DNA of 38,118 nucleotides from Hysterium pulicare CBS 123377 (lineage: Eukaryota; Ascomycota; Dothideomycetes; Hysteriales; Hysteriaceae), in contig AJFK01000417.1 in NCBI GenBank assembly GCA_000467715.1, forward strand, positions 1-38,118, read 5' to 3'. The notes below the pieces were generated by a model. That model was not told the DNA's origin. It searched no databases and saw only the letters and a list, made by a program, of their open reading frames with translations. Positions 1-10,748 of this stretch are shown here, piece after piece (within the stretch, counting starts at the first letter, position 1; the number at the start of each line of letters is the position of its first letter). The position numbers were made by a program, and so were the translations under genes.

Positions 1-565
1 GTAGGAAGACGATCTGTTGTTTTCCTTCACCGGAAGTTTCGTAGAAGATCTTACATCTACCCCAGACCGGTGCTGTGAGGTAAAGATATCGACCTGTTAT
101 ATGATCGACTTCCTCTTCCGGTTGCTCGTCCGCGGCGGGCGTAGGTCCACAATGCGCATCATGTGCCAATTCCAACACGCGCCGCCACACATGCGTCCAG
201 TGCGCGAAGGCATTTTCGTCCCCTTGCACTTCTATCCCTTTCTGCTTGATGTTCATGCCGAACATGCCCCAGTAGCTCTGATAAGGGGCTTTTGGGACGA
301 GTTGGAAGAACTGCTCCCATTGTTCCGGGAGCGCGGAGAGAGTGAAGAGCGCATCGCTTGGTTTGCCGGTGTCTGCGGTTGCGGAGCCGTTGCGGACGGT
401 TACGAGGAGGGTGGAGTTGGAGCCGGAGGACTTGATGCCGAAGGTGGCGGGGGCGGTGATGGCGTTTGAGGTTGTGAAAGCTTTGAGTTGGGCGTCGGTG
501 CTTAGCAGGTGGGAGAGCTTGCCTGAGCTCTCTTTTAGAGCTGCCGGGAGATCGTTCCAGGACAT
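1..565 (-). CDS. alpha/beta hydrolase with SCP2-like N-terminal domain (3' part beyond window)
   Basis: The reading frame is open from an ATG at 565 to the left edge, giving 188 visible residues with no intron. The first ~135 residues look like an SCP2 sterol-carrier-type domain: DAQLKAFTTSNAITAP near the start, then a stretch of short strands, then WEQFFQLVPKAPYQSYWGMF. Next come GRYLYLTAPVWGRCKIFYE and then IVFL at the edge. From memory of the family, this is the opening of a fungal alpha/beta hydrolase, with the nucleophile elbow and the rest of the triad to the left of the window. The SCP2 domain could present a lipid or sterol-like substrate to the hydrolase, but that is inference. Substrate and cell location cannot be read. 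A plus-strand shadow frame covers the same bases. Confidence 0.75.
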   Translation of the reverse strand, partial: MSWNDLPAALKESSGKLSHLLSTDAQLKAFTTSNAITAPATFGIKSSGSNSTLLVTVRNGSATADTGKPSDALFTLSALPEQWEQFFQLVPKAPYQSYWGMFGMNIKQKGIEVQGDENAFAHWTHVWRRVLELAHDAHCGPTPAADEQPEEEVDHITGRYLYLTAPVWGRCKIFYETSGEGKQQIVFL

Positions 566-2005
566 TGTGGGAGAGAAAATGGATGATACACGAAATAGGG
601 ATAGTATGTACTACCGATTGGAATTTGGATGGAATGAAATGAAATTGGTCGGTAACTAGCCGCTTAAAAATGGAGTTGAGAGAGGGAAAAAGAAACACCA
701 CCTAGTCAAACTCCATGCCCTTCCGCCAGCTTTATATCCTAGCTACTACCTCTTCATCAGGGCTTTCCCTACAGGAGACTACGTCAAAGCCCATGCTACC
801 CCGCATAGCTTTTTCTTGGGAGTGCGGGGTGCAACACGTGGAGCTATCCTGACATCCGTACCGTCTAGAGCGCCATTTGTCCCAAAGAGTGCAGAATAGG
901 ACTAGGTTGAAGGAAGTCCTACGCCATGTGGTGAGATGGATTTGATGTTGTTGAGGGGCGATGCAGGAAGAGGTATGGGATATACTCGCTTGGCTTGCTC
1001 GATCGGGTGTAGTGGGAGATGATCCTGATCATGGACAGACGGCGCAGGTGATGGACAGATGGTGGAGTGGAGATCATCCTTTGATCCTTTGCCGATGGTC
1101 AGCGTACCGAAGGAACGAGAATCGTTTCTATAACAAGTTTGCACAGTCGGGTGTTACTTCCCAGGCAATTGTAGTCCAAGACCAAAGAATCCCGAATCCA
1201 CCTTACCTGTGCCATGCCGCTGGACTTAGCCTCGCATACATACGCTCACTCGTGATAGTCCTAGGTACCTTCCCGCTCTCATATGGAAAGCCATCGGAGA
1301 ATTGCGAGAAGGTCTCAATGACAACCAGTACTCTTAGTTCTTGCTACATTTCCCTCGTCATTGTGTTGTTTCTCTCCCCTATGCCCTCCGTTAAGGTTGG
1401 TCTCTGCGCATTGATGTTCTCAGACATGGAATAAGTGGCTGGATGATGTAGCTGGCGGGTGCTGAAACCACTCGACGAGGAAGCCGCTGGCAGATCTGAA
1501 AGTGGCGGAAGCTTGAGGTTGGCCGGTACCGTATACCTATTTGTCTGAAGGCTAGCTTTCGAGGCGAATATAAATACGCTGCGCAGCTTCCGGGAAATGG
1601 CTCGTTATACGAATGATGTCCACGTTACCCGAGATTTTTTGGTTGTAGCGTATTAATATCGGCCCTGGAGTACATCACGTGAATGGTCATTGAAGAAGTA
1701 GTGTGAGCAGAAACTATCCATCGTAATAATTGATCTAAGCCATTATGCAGTCCTACAAAGTAAACCTCTCTTGCTTCTACTCCAGGAAAGAGGAGATAGA
1801 GTCAATTTGGGATATTCTACAGGTATATCATCAGCATCTCACCGTAACCGCCCCAACGCACACTAAACAGCAATCGTCTTTTGCTTCCGAGTTGGTGACC
1901 CCGTAGCCATGCAAACATCATCAGTCGTTGAGAAAAGGAAACCTGGAAAGAGATATGGTATGTGAGAGACGCTAAACCCCGCCGAATGCAAGAAGCGGAG
2001 CCGGT
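566..2005. other. intergenic, no recognisable gene
   Basis: About 1.4 kb between the hydrolase start and the EB1 stop codon. A 157-codon plus-strand frame at 961-1434 has no recognisable domain, ordinary codon texture or clear splice partners, and I treat it as chance. The hydrolase promoter should lie just right of 565. No repeat or RNA gene was seen. Confidence 0.5.
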
Positions 2006-3181
2006 CTAGAATGTCTCTTCCTCGACCTCGCCTTCACCCTCGCCCTCAGGGATCTCGAATCCGGGCTGTAACAACTAGTCAGTACAGCTCGGACGTCAAG
2101 GGAAAAAGGTCAGTATTGACGCCTTTCGTAGAAGGGCATTACATCGTGGACGTACCTCAGTAGAATATAAGATGTTTTGAATCTGTTTCAAGAGACCATT
2201 GTCATCCTTATCAAGGTCGGGTTCTGCCTCTATGGCCTGCTGGATGAGCAGCTCAATGTCCCGGAGCTTGCTGAAGTAGAAGTCTCGCTCTTTCTCCAAT
2301 CCCTGGACTGTCTCCTTCAACTGGTTGTTCTCGTCACGCAATTGAGCGCTCGCGGCTCCTCCCATCGGTGTTCTGATACGTGGGGCAGCAGAGTTGCTGA
2401 CTGGTGCTTTCCGCGCGGTTGTAGAAGCACGTGGAGCGGACGCACCGGTGGCAGGAAGACCTGCGGCACCTTTCCGACGCGCCACAGGGTCGTAATCGTG
2501 GCCCGGATAGTATTGGTCCCAGTAACGCTTGGTCCATTGCAGGAATTCCAAGTTGTCCTGCATCTTACACTTGATGAGAGATTCTACAGGTACGATCTTA
2601 TCGACGTGGTGCTTAGAGAACACATCTACATGAAAGGTTGACATGTCAGCGAGATTGGAGGCGGTTGCGAAAGATTGCGCTTGCAAAGCCATCAATGAGG
2701 AAGGGTAGGGTACGTACTCTGCAGTATCTTGAAATTCTGCAAATAGGCGTACTCAGTATTCGCATTGAACTTAACCCTCGCCATCGGGACATCATCTGTG
2801 ATAAAGCGAGTCAGCATATGTGGCGATCGTGGCAAGACCAGGAGTCTTTACGCACAATAGATTGAATCAAATATTTGGCACAACGCGGCCCTATGAAGGT
2901 AATGTCAGCCTGGCCACAATCGCGGTATTCGGTTCTCAGATGATGTCGAGCGTTGGGGACACAATCTTCGGGAGAGAGAGGGACGGTTAAGCGCATACCC
3001 AGTTCCGCATTGCTCGACCTTGGTCACATTAAGTTGGAGGAGGTTGTTTAGCCAGGCAACTAGCTCTTGTCTAATAGCAGAGAATAATTAGCATCTGTGA
3101 TACGGAAAGTATCGAACAGTAGAGGAATGCGATGCTGCGGCAGCTGTAGCCTAGCAACGTGTCGTACCTGGATTCTCCCAT
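2006..3181 (-). CDS. BIM1: EB1/Mal3/Bim1 microtubule plus-end tracking protein
   Basis: Complete six-exon gene on the minus strand: 3168-3181, 2999-3070, 2856-2890, 2718-2795, 2156-2625 and 2006-2065. All phases close to give 242 residues. It begins MGESRQELVAWLNNLLQLN and continues through VEQCGTGAALCQIFDSIYYD, VPMARVKFNAN, KIVPVESLIKCKMQDNLEFL and QWTKRYWDQYYPGHDYDPVA, which is the calponin-homology domain of EB1. A basic Ala/Ser/Arg-rich linker follows, then the EB1 C-terminal coiled coil (LRDIELLIQQAIEAEPD, about residues 170-225). The last exon encodes an acidic tail ending EEETF, a variant of the EEY/F tail known to bind CAP-Gly proteins. EB1 proteins bind growing microtubule ends and recruit spindle and polarity factors. 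The exon 3 donor (TATT|GTGCGT) is the weakest splice site but keeps the frame. Confidence 0.93.
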
Positions 3182-3631
3182 GGTGGTTGTCGAGCGTAAG
3201 AGTAGAGTTAGTCTCGAGTGGTGTTCTGAGTGTGTTGAAGAAAGACGGGAGCACTTATAGGCGAGGCGATGACGCGCGAGGCCAGAGGGGTGGTGGGATT
3301 CGAGTGCAGTGCAGTAAAGTATTTGTTGATGTTTGTTTCTGACCTCACTTTGTGTTGGATGCGATGCAAGACGGGAGTGTGTGGTCCGAGCGCCGAACTT
3401 ATCCCTCAATGCCTAATTTCCGCTGCTCCCAATCATCACTTTCACAGACACGCCCCGTAAATATCGAATACCTGCGCTTGCTTCACGCAAATGAAAATCG
3501 GCAAAGCTCAAATGTGAATTGGTTGAAGTCATTACTGCTAGTCATATGTAAAGGTGGACGAGCATTCGCCAAAAGATATCCAAGTCGCTGCTTTCCAGAA
3601 CTCCCAAAGTCTACTCTCAAATTCAATCAGG
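3182..3631. other. intergenic, EB1 promoter side
   Basis: About 450 bp between the EB1 start and the 3' end of the DOMON-b561 gene, both on the minus strand. It must hold the EB1 promoter and 5' UTR plus the b561 terminator. No coding frame in it has a recognisable domain. Confidence 0.45.
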
Positions 3632-5389
3632 TCATTTTCTTCCATAATATCCATCAACATCCGCACCTCGTTCTTGAAGAGGCACATGATTGGATGATTC
3701 ACTATACTTGGGCGGTTGTTCCTCCTTCGACACAGCTGGTGCTGTCCTCCGGCGTCTCCTTTCTCCAAAGATGGCGGCTAGTACCATGGCAACCCATATG
3801 ACAGCAGCGACCACGGAGTAGGCGATCATTCCCGCGCCACTGTAACTCGCGAGCTTGAAGCCAAGACCTCCGTTGATGATGCCGAGCGTGATGATGATTC
3901 GGCCGATCCAGATGTGGATATGAGACCAGAAAGTGCGGCTGTTGTATTTCTTGAAGAGGGAGTGGTGGAGAAAACCGAAAATGGGCTGGAAGAAGAGAAC
4001 GACGAAGATGATGATGCCGATGATGGGATGGTAGCTGTCGAGCTGCATTGCAGGTTAGAGAGTAGTAGGGTTAGCTGGGAAAAGGATGTACTCACGAGAT
4101 CAGATTCATTGGCAATATGGATGCCTAGGCCAAAAGCTATTGCGAAAGTGAGATATGAGAATATCTGGAACGCGGCGTGGAACCAGATAATGCCGGGGAA
4201 GGAGGCAAGTCGAATGCTGATGGCACCGGCAGGGAAGAAAACGACGAATGCAAGCGCAGCAAGCGTTCCGTGCGCTACCAACATCTTCTGTTGCGAGGTC
4301 TGCCCTGAACTTATGGGTGTGAAGCCGTTCTGGCTACTTGGGTTGCTGTCGCAATAATTGACGTTCTGACGTTCTAGGAGAAATGGTGAGCCAGGGCCAG
4401 CTGAAGGATTCGCGAAAGGGGACCCACCATTCAGGAAGGGAGCTCCTGTTGGTGAAGCAGTAGGCCAGTGAGATCGCCATTCGCTTGGATAACCTCCCGG
4501 CCATGCTGTTGAGAATTGGCTGGGGACCGAAGATGGCCAGGAGGAGGATGCCGCTGACGCTGCAGCGGCGGACGCAGTTCCGGTTCCGGATGCAGATGCA
4601 GACGCAAATGTTCCCGTAGTAGGTCTTGGAACGCAACTGCTTGTGCCTGTGCCGGTTGCAGCGACTGTACCGCTAGAACCAGAGGCAGTGGCACTGAGGA
4701 GAGGATTGACACTGTTCCCTCCCTTTGCATTTGTGAAGTCCCAACTGAAAGCTTGCCCATCATCTGAACCATGCTGGCTTATGCTTGCAGATTGATCGTC
4801 GGATTTCTTCGGTCCACCCGAGTCTTTGAAGGAACGGATCCAGCTTCCTTTGCTTGAGGTAAAGTCCATGCTTCCACCTGACCAACTCTGGCAGTTCGAA
4901 CCTGATTTACGATGAGTTTGACTTGCAAGCTGAAGGATAAGAAGCATTATTACACTTGACATTGGCAACCATCTTCCCATTGGTGACCCCTGAGCCTTCC
5001 AATAACGAAACTTCTGCTTTGCTATTGAATTGCGGCATCACTTCGCCCGTTCCGAGTCGCGGTGATAGCGTCACATTGTTTCCGTCTGATGCGACATACA
5101 CGACGAAGATGTTGGAGCCGGACATGCGACTCCCCTGACCAAGGGCAACCCATTCATAGGTACTTGGAGCCGAGATCTGAAAGAAGATATCACCACTGCC
5201 AGACGAGGCAGTATTTGCAGGAATGTTCAATTCGTAGCAAACATCTGTGGTGACGCAGACACTTGCGAGCTGAGCTGTAGCTCGTGTTGCTGCATTGTGG
5301 AGTCAGTATCATGGCTGAAGTAGCCCGGGTACGTGCTTCTCACCAAGAGCCAAAATGCCTGCTCCTGCAATACGTTTTGTAATCTTCAT
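3632..5389 (-). CDS. secreted DOMON (CDH-type cytochrome) + cytochrome b561 transmembrane protein
   Basis: Four exons on the minus strand (5344-5389, 4954-5289, 4096-4901, 3632-4042) give 532 residues. A signal peptide (about 1-22) precedes a DOMON domain of the cellobiose-dehydrogenase cytochrome type (about 24-190). M71 (GQGSRMSGS) and H171 (SASISQHGS) sit where the Met/His haem ligands of CDH lie, and the KCSNC segment spans a splice junction. A long Ser/Ala/Gly/Pro linker follows. The membrane half has b561 histidines at H338 (AHG), H369 (WFHAAFQ), H401 (YHP) and H439 (HIWIGR), then a charged cytosolic tail. By family, such fusions carry electrons across the plasma membrane to extracellular acceptors such as ferric iron. 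The acceptor here is unknown. The intron with donor T|GTAATA (4902-4953) was chosen because it restores KCSNC. Confidence 0.9.
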
Positions 5390-7990
5390 ATTCAGAAACA
5401 GTTGAAATCGAGTGGCTGCCAAAAATACCGAGGGCAGAACGAGAGAGATGTAGGCAAAAGGGAATACGAAAGCTGAAACGCAGTTTACCGCAGGCTTGCC
5501 AAGTTCAAGTAACGCCGAATTAAGGTTTGATGTATCAGACAGAGCTTCAAGCCACGGCGAAGGAATAATGGCATAGGCTTGAAATAAATATATAGGCCAA
5601 CGCAGCTTATGACAACATATCTTGGAATGCGGAACTTGCTTACGCTAACTTTAACATCCGTCTGAGCAAGTTGCGGTAAGGCAATTGGAAATACGTGAAC
5701 AGGCATGGTGTCTTGAAACCTCCAGCCCTAAGCGGGCGGGGACCCGGAGTGACGATGAATGTTTAACCGGACAATCGAGGGCTTGACCGACGTCAAAACT
5801 TCTCGTCTCTACCATGGTGGCTACGCGTCAAGGGAACCATGATCGCTTTGGGTGGATGAGCAGCCTATGGTAGTAAAGTGGCTTATCGAGGTCGAGGAGG
5901 GCGTTGCTCGGGGTGCTTGGATGCGGGCGTGGTGGAGGCTGAGCAACAAGGCACGAAGTCAGCACCCGCGAATCAATGGCATCGGGATTGGATCTGACGC
6001 TCGGCACAACCCATCCCGCTGCTATGGGATCCCGCTTTGGGGAACCGGTAGTTCGTTTTTATTGATCTTCATAGCCCGAGCCTGGTCGAAGGGCATCGCG
6101 TTTCAGATGTCGACTTTGAAGAATCTCAACACCATCCCTCTGTCTGACGCGTCCTGCACAAGTGTCAGCTTGGCCCTGTGCGATATTTACATCCACCACG
6201 ACCCTGGCGTACACTACAACACAGTGCAAAGACATTGTCTACTGCCGGCAATTTCAATGCGAGGCAGGTCCAAGATTCTTCATACCTTATTCGAGACGGA
6301 CAACATCTTGACGAAGTCGCCCACGCTCTCTCAGCCTTCAAGAACAACGGTGTATCATTTTCGACTTCTATGAGAGCCCAAAGCGTGTATCGTCGATTCG
6401 CTCCCTGCACTCTACGCAATTCCGTAGCACAAACCCGGGTTCGCCCAGGGTCTATCTATGGATCCTTCTACAACGCATGCAGGATTTCACAGACTGGACT
6501 CCAGCGGTGACTGAAAACCTCCTTTCGCGTTAACTATTCTGAAGCGTTCGTCTTTTCTTCGCCGATTAGCACTTTCAGCGAGAAGCAAATCAGCACCCCT
6601 CAACCGCGCAACACTGTGGCTATGTCCATTCTTTCTCGGCAGGATCCTCTTCTTGATTAACACCTTTATCAAGCAAAATCACGGGTTGCAGACGTCATAC
6701 TGGATTGCTGCTCCTCCTCATGATGTTTCCGGCAGGGTTCCGAAGCCTTTGCTGACAGCGCACTTTACTTGAAGTGCAGCTTCTCACGCCAACTTAGCCC
6801 CATCAACCTATTGGCCTCCTTTCCTTGCTAAAGATAACCACCATGTGAGACAGGCAACAGTTCAGGAGATCAATTTCCTGGGATAGCCAAGATGCATATC
6901 AAATGGGAGCTCTTCTGCCGTCGCACGCCGCAGCTCGGATATCTTCAGATAGAAGACTGCAACGCAGAATGCCCCCTTCCAAGTTATTTATGCATCGAAT
7001 GCCACGTAACTACGACTATCTGGACGCTGAGTGCCCGGATAACGTCAACATAGGTACTCGGTGCCAAACTCGTCTTCGCAAACTTGACCGCGTCGCATTC
7101 ACCCTATCCGTTTGGCATGGAGGATTTGGAAGTGATGAAGGCGTTTTGTCACTGATAGATCTGCTTGCAGTGCTGTACTCTTCGTCGGTGCGAAGCCGCA
7201 TTCTCGACCTCCTACCTCAATTCTCCTGCGCCGTTCACGATAGCTCTGAAACCAAAGAAACACAACTACGACCGTCGTTATCATATTTGGAGTGCAATTA
7301 AAATCCTCACCATCACCGTCATTTTCAATCATCATCGAATGCTCGCTGCAAGTAGGCTGACGAGAGCTTGATTTCACAACAAGCAGACAGCTGACTGACG
7401 TCTGAACTCCCTTCTTATCAGTATCTTTTCATACATCCTGACGGCTGCTCTATGCTGCTTGTGATCTTCCTACTTTCACCGGGTAAGGTATCCACGTGTA
7501 TGATCCGAAGACTTCGCCCTTCGGGAAGGCACCTAGTCTTATTTCCCAAGGTCACTACCCTTATCACGATATGCTACTGGCAGATCGCGTAGAGTGGAAA
7601 CTAGCATTTAGACTGAGTACTCGTTTCGGAAGTCACTAATCACCTCCTATAGCAAGACGCGGGATGAATGTACAGCCACAAGGCTACACCCGATTAGGCA
7701 GCCAATAATGCTGAAATTCAAGACTTGTATTTATCTCTACCGACATGTCGTATCCCCCTCTTTTCGTGCCTAAGGGCTACAATCATCGTTAATCATAAGA
7801 TTCTCAATTGCGACATCCGATAGCCTTTACCAAAGTAGAATGGATGGCATAATGCAAGATGCAACCTTTCAGACCAGGTAGGCACACATGCTTCGTACAT
7901 ATTATTCCCCAACTTAGCTGTGTTATGCACAGAAAACTGATTCGCTAGTTGGCTCGTTTCAAACTTAATTCTAAATAACATTTCAGAATG
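5390..7990. other. 2.6 kb gene-poor intergenic region
   Basis: No reading frame here shows a recognisable family. The longest plus-strand frames, at 5852-6373 and 6903-7301, end quickly, lack domains and do not join by obvious introns. Two short phrases (around 6180-6330 and 6890-7030) change frame repeatedly and could be remnants of decayed coding DNA, but I cannot name them. The left end holds the promoter of the DOMON-b561 gene. The right end holds the terminator of the P450 ending at 7991. Confidence 0.4.
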
Positions 7991-9807
7991 TTAGACTCTT
8001 TTCCTTATTCTAAAGGGTGTCTGCGTTTCTGGTGGCATCGTTCCATACCCAAACCGCGCCATGTTAGGCTTAGGCTTCCATCCATCAGGCATCATTATCT
8101 CAATATCAAACGTACTCGATAGTACTGCGAAGGTCAAAAGCATTTGACACTTCGCAAAATGTCTTCCGGGGCACATCCTCTCTCCAAACCCGAATGGTAA
8201 CCATTTCCCGCCAAGGGCTTCCAATGTAAATCTGGGAGACCCTGAAGGTTCATCATCGAAGCCGAAAGACTCCTTAGCCCCTTCTTGAACGTCCTCTTGA
8301 CCCGGTTGTTCCGAATCAGAATACGACAAAAACCGCTTTCCCCAAAATTCCGTCACTGAATGAGAGCTACTAGAGGCTTCCGGATTCCAAAGCTTCTCGT
8401 TCATGTGTTCTGAGTGGCTGCACATGAGCACATTCTGGTCCTTGGGAATAGTCCATTCCCCGATTTTCGAATCTTGGCGAGTCTTCCTAAGGAAAATGAC
8501 AGTAACATACGTCCTTAGAGTCTCAGCATAGATGGATTGTAGCAAAGGCGATCCCAAAAGCTTTTTCAGATCAAAGTTGGGGGGTAACTCCGATGTTAGA
8601 CTTGCACGAGTTACCTCCTCAGTAGCGTCAGTACAGAGATCTTTCGACTGTACTGTCTCAATGAAGAACCAGAAAGTAGCTGGTACGGAATTGGAGTTCA
8701 AACTGCACGAGACGTAAGCGAAGGAACCCAAATTTGTATCAGTATCAGATAGAAGGGTCGTATCTTGGACGTACTCACCCAAACAAGACTGCAAAATCTG
8801 AAGCTGCACAGGAGTTTTCGTCCCACTCTTCGAATAGTTCGAAAACATCCTTCCTCAAACTCATGCACTTCAGTCCTGAAACGTTGTTCCATTCTGGGAG
8901 CGAGGCAGACCGCGATTTGCCTTCAAAGGCGAACGATCTCCATTTTCGAAGAGCCTGCGTACATTTCTTCCGCACCTTTCCCGGTTGCTTATTGAATACC
9001 GTGGGAAGTCCTTTTGCAAGGAATGGTATATGCTCATCAAACTTCCAGAAGTCTTCGGCAAGGTGTGGGCTTTGCCGAAGTAGATGAGGCCCAAAGAAAG
9101 CGTCAGTAGCTGTCTGGAAAAGAAGGTCCCTAATGAACACATAGAGGTCCGGAAGGCAAATCCATTCAGTGGTAATTTCGCAAGTAGCTATCCACTGGTA
9201 TAGATTGTTTTCGAAATGCTGTACAAAGGCAGCATGAGAAGGAGGCCTCGTAAAATCCTGGGTTGCTTTGCGTTCGAGGTAATTAAACCTTTTGTCAGGC
9301 TTAAAATTGTCGTTGGGGAGCGGTTTAGAGCTGACTCCAGAGTTGTCCCGGTTAGCAATACTAACGACGTTATCAGGTAAGTCGAGGATTTTCTGGAGCA
9401 CTACAGACTTCATTGGTCCGAAGTCAAAAGTCTTGGGATCCAAAAAAATAGACAGTATTTGTGCTGATCCTCTCACAAACCATAATTCCTCGAAGGGGAA
9501 TTTGAAGCGAAGGACGTTCTCCGCGGTGCCGGGATCCCTGGCTAATTTAGTACAGCTTTCACAGATGTTTTGCATCCTCTACATACGCAATGATTGAAGC
9601 CAACTTTGATGTGTTTTTAAGGAATATCCTCGAATGTCCGAATAAAGTGATTGCCCCAGGAGCCAGCGGTGGCTTTTTTCTATTGCTCCGGCGGTGATCC
9701 CAAAGGACCTTAAAAACAGTGGCTAAGAATGCCACTAGTAGAAGATAGTAGTTCCATAAAAGAGAGCTGTCGGCTACGTTGATCAAGCTTGAGTAAAACA
9801 TCTTCAT
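7991..9807 (-). CDS. cytochrome P450, CYP7/CYP8-like
   Basis: Three exons on the minus strand (9587-9807, 8779-9537, 7991-8702) give 563 residues, a normal P450 length. An N-terminal membrane helix (about 12-32) is followed by a proline-rich hinge (KKPPLAPGAI). The K-helix ExxR is ETLR in SIYAETLRTYV. The haem loop is PFGFGERMCPGRHFAK with the ligand at C504, and the tail has MARFGYGTMPPETQTPF. The I-helix reads LNSNSVPATFWFF instead of the usual AGxDT. As I recall them, CYP7A, CYP8A and many fungal relatives share this ANxxP type, and known members act on sterols or endoperoxides. The substrate here is unknown. The first intron was placed at a consensus GTATGT donor, with the CCAG acceptor that keeps frame. 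The gene lies head to head with the P450 at 10749, 941 bp apart. Confidence 0.9.
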
Positions 9808-10748
9808 AAACGTAGTGTTAGGGCTGATGTCCAGGCTTGGTCAATAATGGGGAACGCTCTGTTATTTTCATTGACATACCTATGGCGAAATCTAGTGTAT
9901 CTTTGAACTATACTATAGTAAGCAGCATATGAGGAAGATTCAGTTAGCGGGAACATGGCATCGGGTTGCCAAATGGCATTCGGACAACCAGATCTTGAAG
10001 TAAAACAACCTGTCATCCTTCTGCCTACTGTGCCTCTCTCTCTCTCGCTCTCTCTCTCTTTCTCGCTCTCGCCGCCCGGTTGGAATATACAGGGGTTACG
10101 AGAAGCGCACGCAGACGGATAGAAGGAGCATCCAACTTGCTGATTCGGGTCGTTTCATGATCACAGTAGTAATATCAGCAGTATCATGACCCAAAGCGAT
10201 CTGCTACAGACAATCATTTGGGAGTGCTGATTACGTTGGGAAGATGGTGTGGGGCAGATAAAGTCTCGCATAAGATATGCCTGTAAGCGGGGACGGGTGC
10301 TCGGCATCTGCACATCAAAGCCATCCTATGCAAGTGAATACCACCCTTTCAATTATCAGGCAACAACGTACGCCTCCTCCTTACTGTGCCGCAATATACT
10401 CGGTAGGCAAATCTGGTGTGCGGCCTGGTAGTAACGAGATCCCGGACAAGTGTAACTTGTCGTTTTGCCTTTTTAATCAAAGTTCGGCGAATAGACCTGG
10501 ATCTGATGTATTGTCCAGGCATGTCTGTAAGTTGTGTGCGCTTGTTTACTCCGTCCTGTCGCGAATCTTCAATGCCTTAGACAGAGTCGCCTTTCGTGTT
10601 TCAAATTATCGTATTCTCTTGTTGGCATCACATGCATCCACTTCACTGAAGAAGAGGAGACTCTGAATTATTGCGGAATAGCTCTTCAACACTCCTAGAC
10701 TAGTTCTTCAGCTACGATTCCTCGAAACTCGGGTCTTCTGCTCTCCCA
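9808..10748. promoter_or_regulatory. shared divergent promoter region of two P450 genes
   Basis: This 941-bp gap separates two oppositely transcribed P450 genes, so both promoters must lie in it. No coding frame in it looks real. It contains the CT-rich tract annotated separately. Co-regulation from this gap is inference from the head-to-head layout. No specific factor site was identified. Confidence 0.45.
10031..10072. repeat. CT/GA microsatellite
   Basis: A run of CT dinucleotides interrupted by TTTC and GCTC units, about 40 bp long, in the middle of the divergent P450 promoter. Pyrimidine tracts are common near fungal transcription starts. Here it reads CT on the plus strand and GA toward the minus-strand P450. 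Confidence 0.85.

Noticed and set aside
961-1434. 157-codon plus-strand reading frame
   Set aside because: No domain, no signal or membrane pattern, no splice partner, and no family likeness. Its length is within chance for this base composition.
6160-6520. Phrase IHHDPGVHYNT resembling fungal retrotransposon integrase segments
   Set aside because: The likeness is about ten residues and does not continue in any frame. No LTRs, no other pol motifs and no target-site duplication were seen.
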